From NCBI GenBank assembly GCA_031274385.1, contig JAISQH010000145.1, forward strand, positions 1 to 5,718: a DNA stretch of 5,718 nt, given 5' to 3'. This DNA comes from Planctomycetaceae bacterium. Lineage in GTDB: Bacteria; Planctomycetota; Planctomycetia; Pirellulales; Thermoguttaceae. A program made the translations under genes and the position numbers. Positions 5,491 to 5,718 of the stretch are shown piece after piece. Every line of letters begins with the position of its first letter. The first letter of the stretch is position 1. The notes below the pieces were generated by a model. It ran no database searches. It had not been told where the DNA came from and saw only the letters and a program-made list of their open reading frames with translations.

Positions 5491-5705
5491 CTGACTCCAA
5501 CGGAGTCACCCTAAAATAGCCGTATGTTTGCGGTACTCCGCCAACATACGGAGCGGAAGATTAATAATCAAATGACCCTGAAAGGGTCGCCCAATCAGAA
5601 CATTGGGAAACCCTTTCAGGTTTTTTTGTTGTCCATTTTCTGTTCCGGGTGTTGGCGGAGTACTGCCAACACCCGGCTATTTTAGCGTGACCCCTTCGGG
5701 GTCAG
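5491..5705. repeat. Inverted-repeat element: two 61-bp hairpin arms around a terminator
   Basis: The reverse complement of 5491-5551 matches 5645-5705 at 50 of 61 positions without gaps. Each arm contains a long hairpin and a short hairpin joined by the conserved GGCTATTTTAG spacer. In arm 1 the long hairpin is CCGTATGTT (5520-5528) with AACATACGG (5543-5551), plus GCGG/CCGC inside. In arm 2 it is CCGGGTGTTGGC (5645-5656) with GCCAACACCCGG (5665-5676). The short hairpins are TGACTCC/GGAGTCA (5492-5508) and GACCCC/GGGGTC (5689-5703). Three pairs change on both sides. This suggests a REP-like or MITE-like intergenic element or a structured RNA. The segment 5412-5490 before it holds no recognisable feature. 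Confidence 0.75.
5577..5627 (+). terminator. Nested hairpin with T7, candidate intrinsic terminator
   Basis: CCTGAAAGGGT (5577-5587) pairs with ACCCTTTCAGG (5610-5620), eleven base pairs, and is followed at once by seven T (5621-5627). Inside the loop a second stem, CCCAAT (5590-5595) with ATTGGG (5602-5607), stacks on it. A smaller hairpin, GACCC/GGGTC (5574-5588), could form first and compete. The minus-strand reading lacks a T-run, so it works on plus-strand transcripts. It lies 166 bases after the autotransporter stop and would end that message if nothing earlier does. Confidence 0.7.
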
Positions 5706-5718
5706 AAAGAAAATAGAA

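Noticed and set aside
5491..5705. CRISPR array
   Set aside because: There are only two copies, in opposite orientation, with hairpins inside each and no unique equal-length spacers.

Overview
The window looks like chromosomal DNA of moderate-to-low GC from a Gram-negative, probably anaerobic bacterium. It holds an inner-membrane iron-sulfur protein of NapH/NapG type, followed on the same strand by a very large autotransporter-like surface protein whose reading frame is broken. The style of both proteins (a NapH-NapG fusion with a cytosolic CxxxCP motif pair, and a Cys-free GT-repeat passenger with a C-terminal barrel) fits the Planctomycetota/Lentisphaerota (PVC) group. That placement is an inference with low confidence, because no marker gene is present.

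Layout. Positions 1-188 are AT-rich intergenic DNA ending in a 56-bp tract of period 7 that abuts the first start codon. Positions 189-1343 encode an intact 384-residue membrane protein with four [4Fe-4S] motifs. Positions 1344-1576 are a leader region with about 65 bp of helically phased A-tracts, a GC-rich hairpin and an A7-G5 tract. Positions 1577-5411 encode one autotransporter of about 1,275 residues: signal peptide, beta-helix passenger with a tandem duplication, helical linker, 12-14-strand-type barrel and a terminal aromatic residue. It is split over five open segments by four apparent one-base indels near 1850-1875, 3353-3360, 4650-4657 and 5193-5195. Positions 5412-5718 hold no gene. 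They contain a pair of 61-bp inverted repeats around a nested hairpin terminator.

How the parts relate. The electron-transfer protein and the autotransporter lie on the same strand but are 233 bp apart with elaborate leader DNA between them, so they are probably separate transcription units and nothing ties them functionally. The main open question is whether the autotransporter is a recent pseudogene, a victim of base-calling errors, or partly controlled by frameshifting. The third junction is an in-phase A AAA AAA heptamer followed six bases later by a stem-loop, the standard geometry of a -1 frameshift site. The other three junctions argue for plain indels. The 3' inverted repeats differ from each other by paired, compensatory substitutions in their stems, which suggests that structure rather than sequence is conserved.
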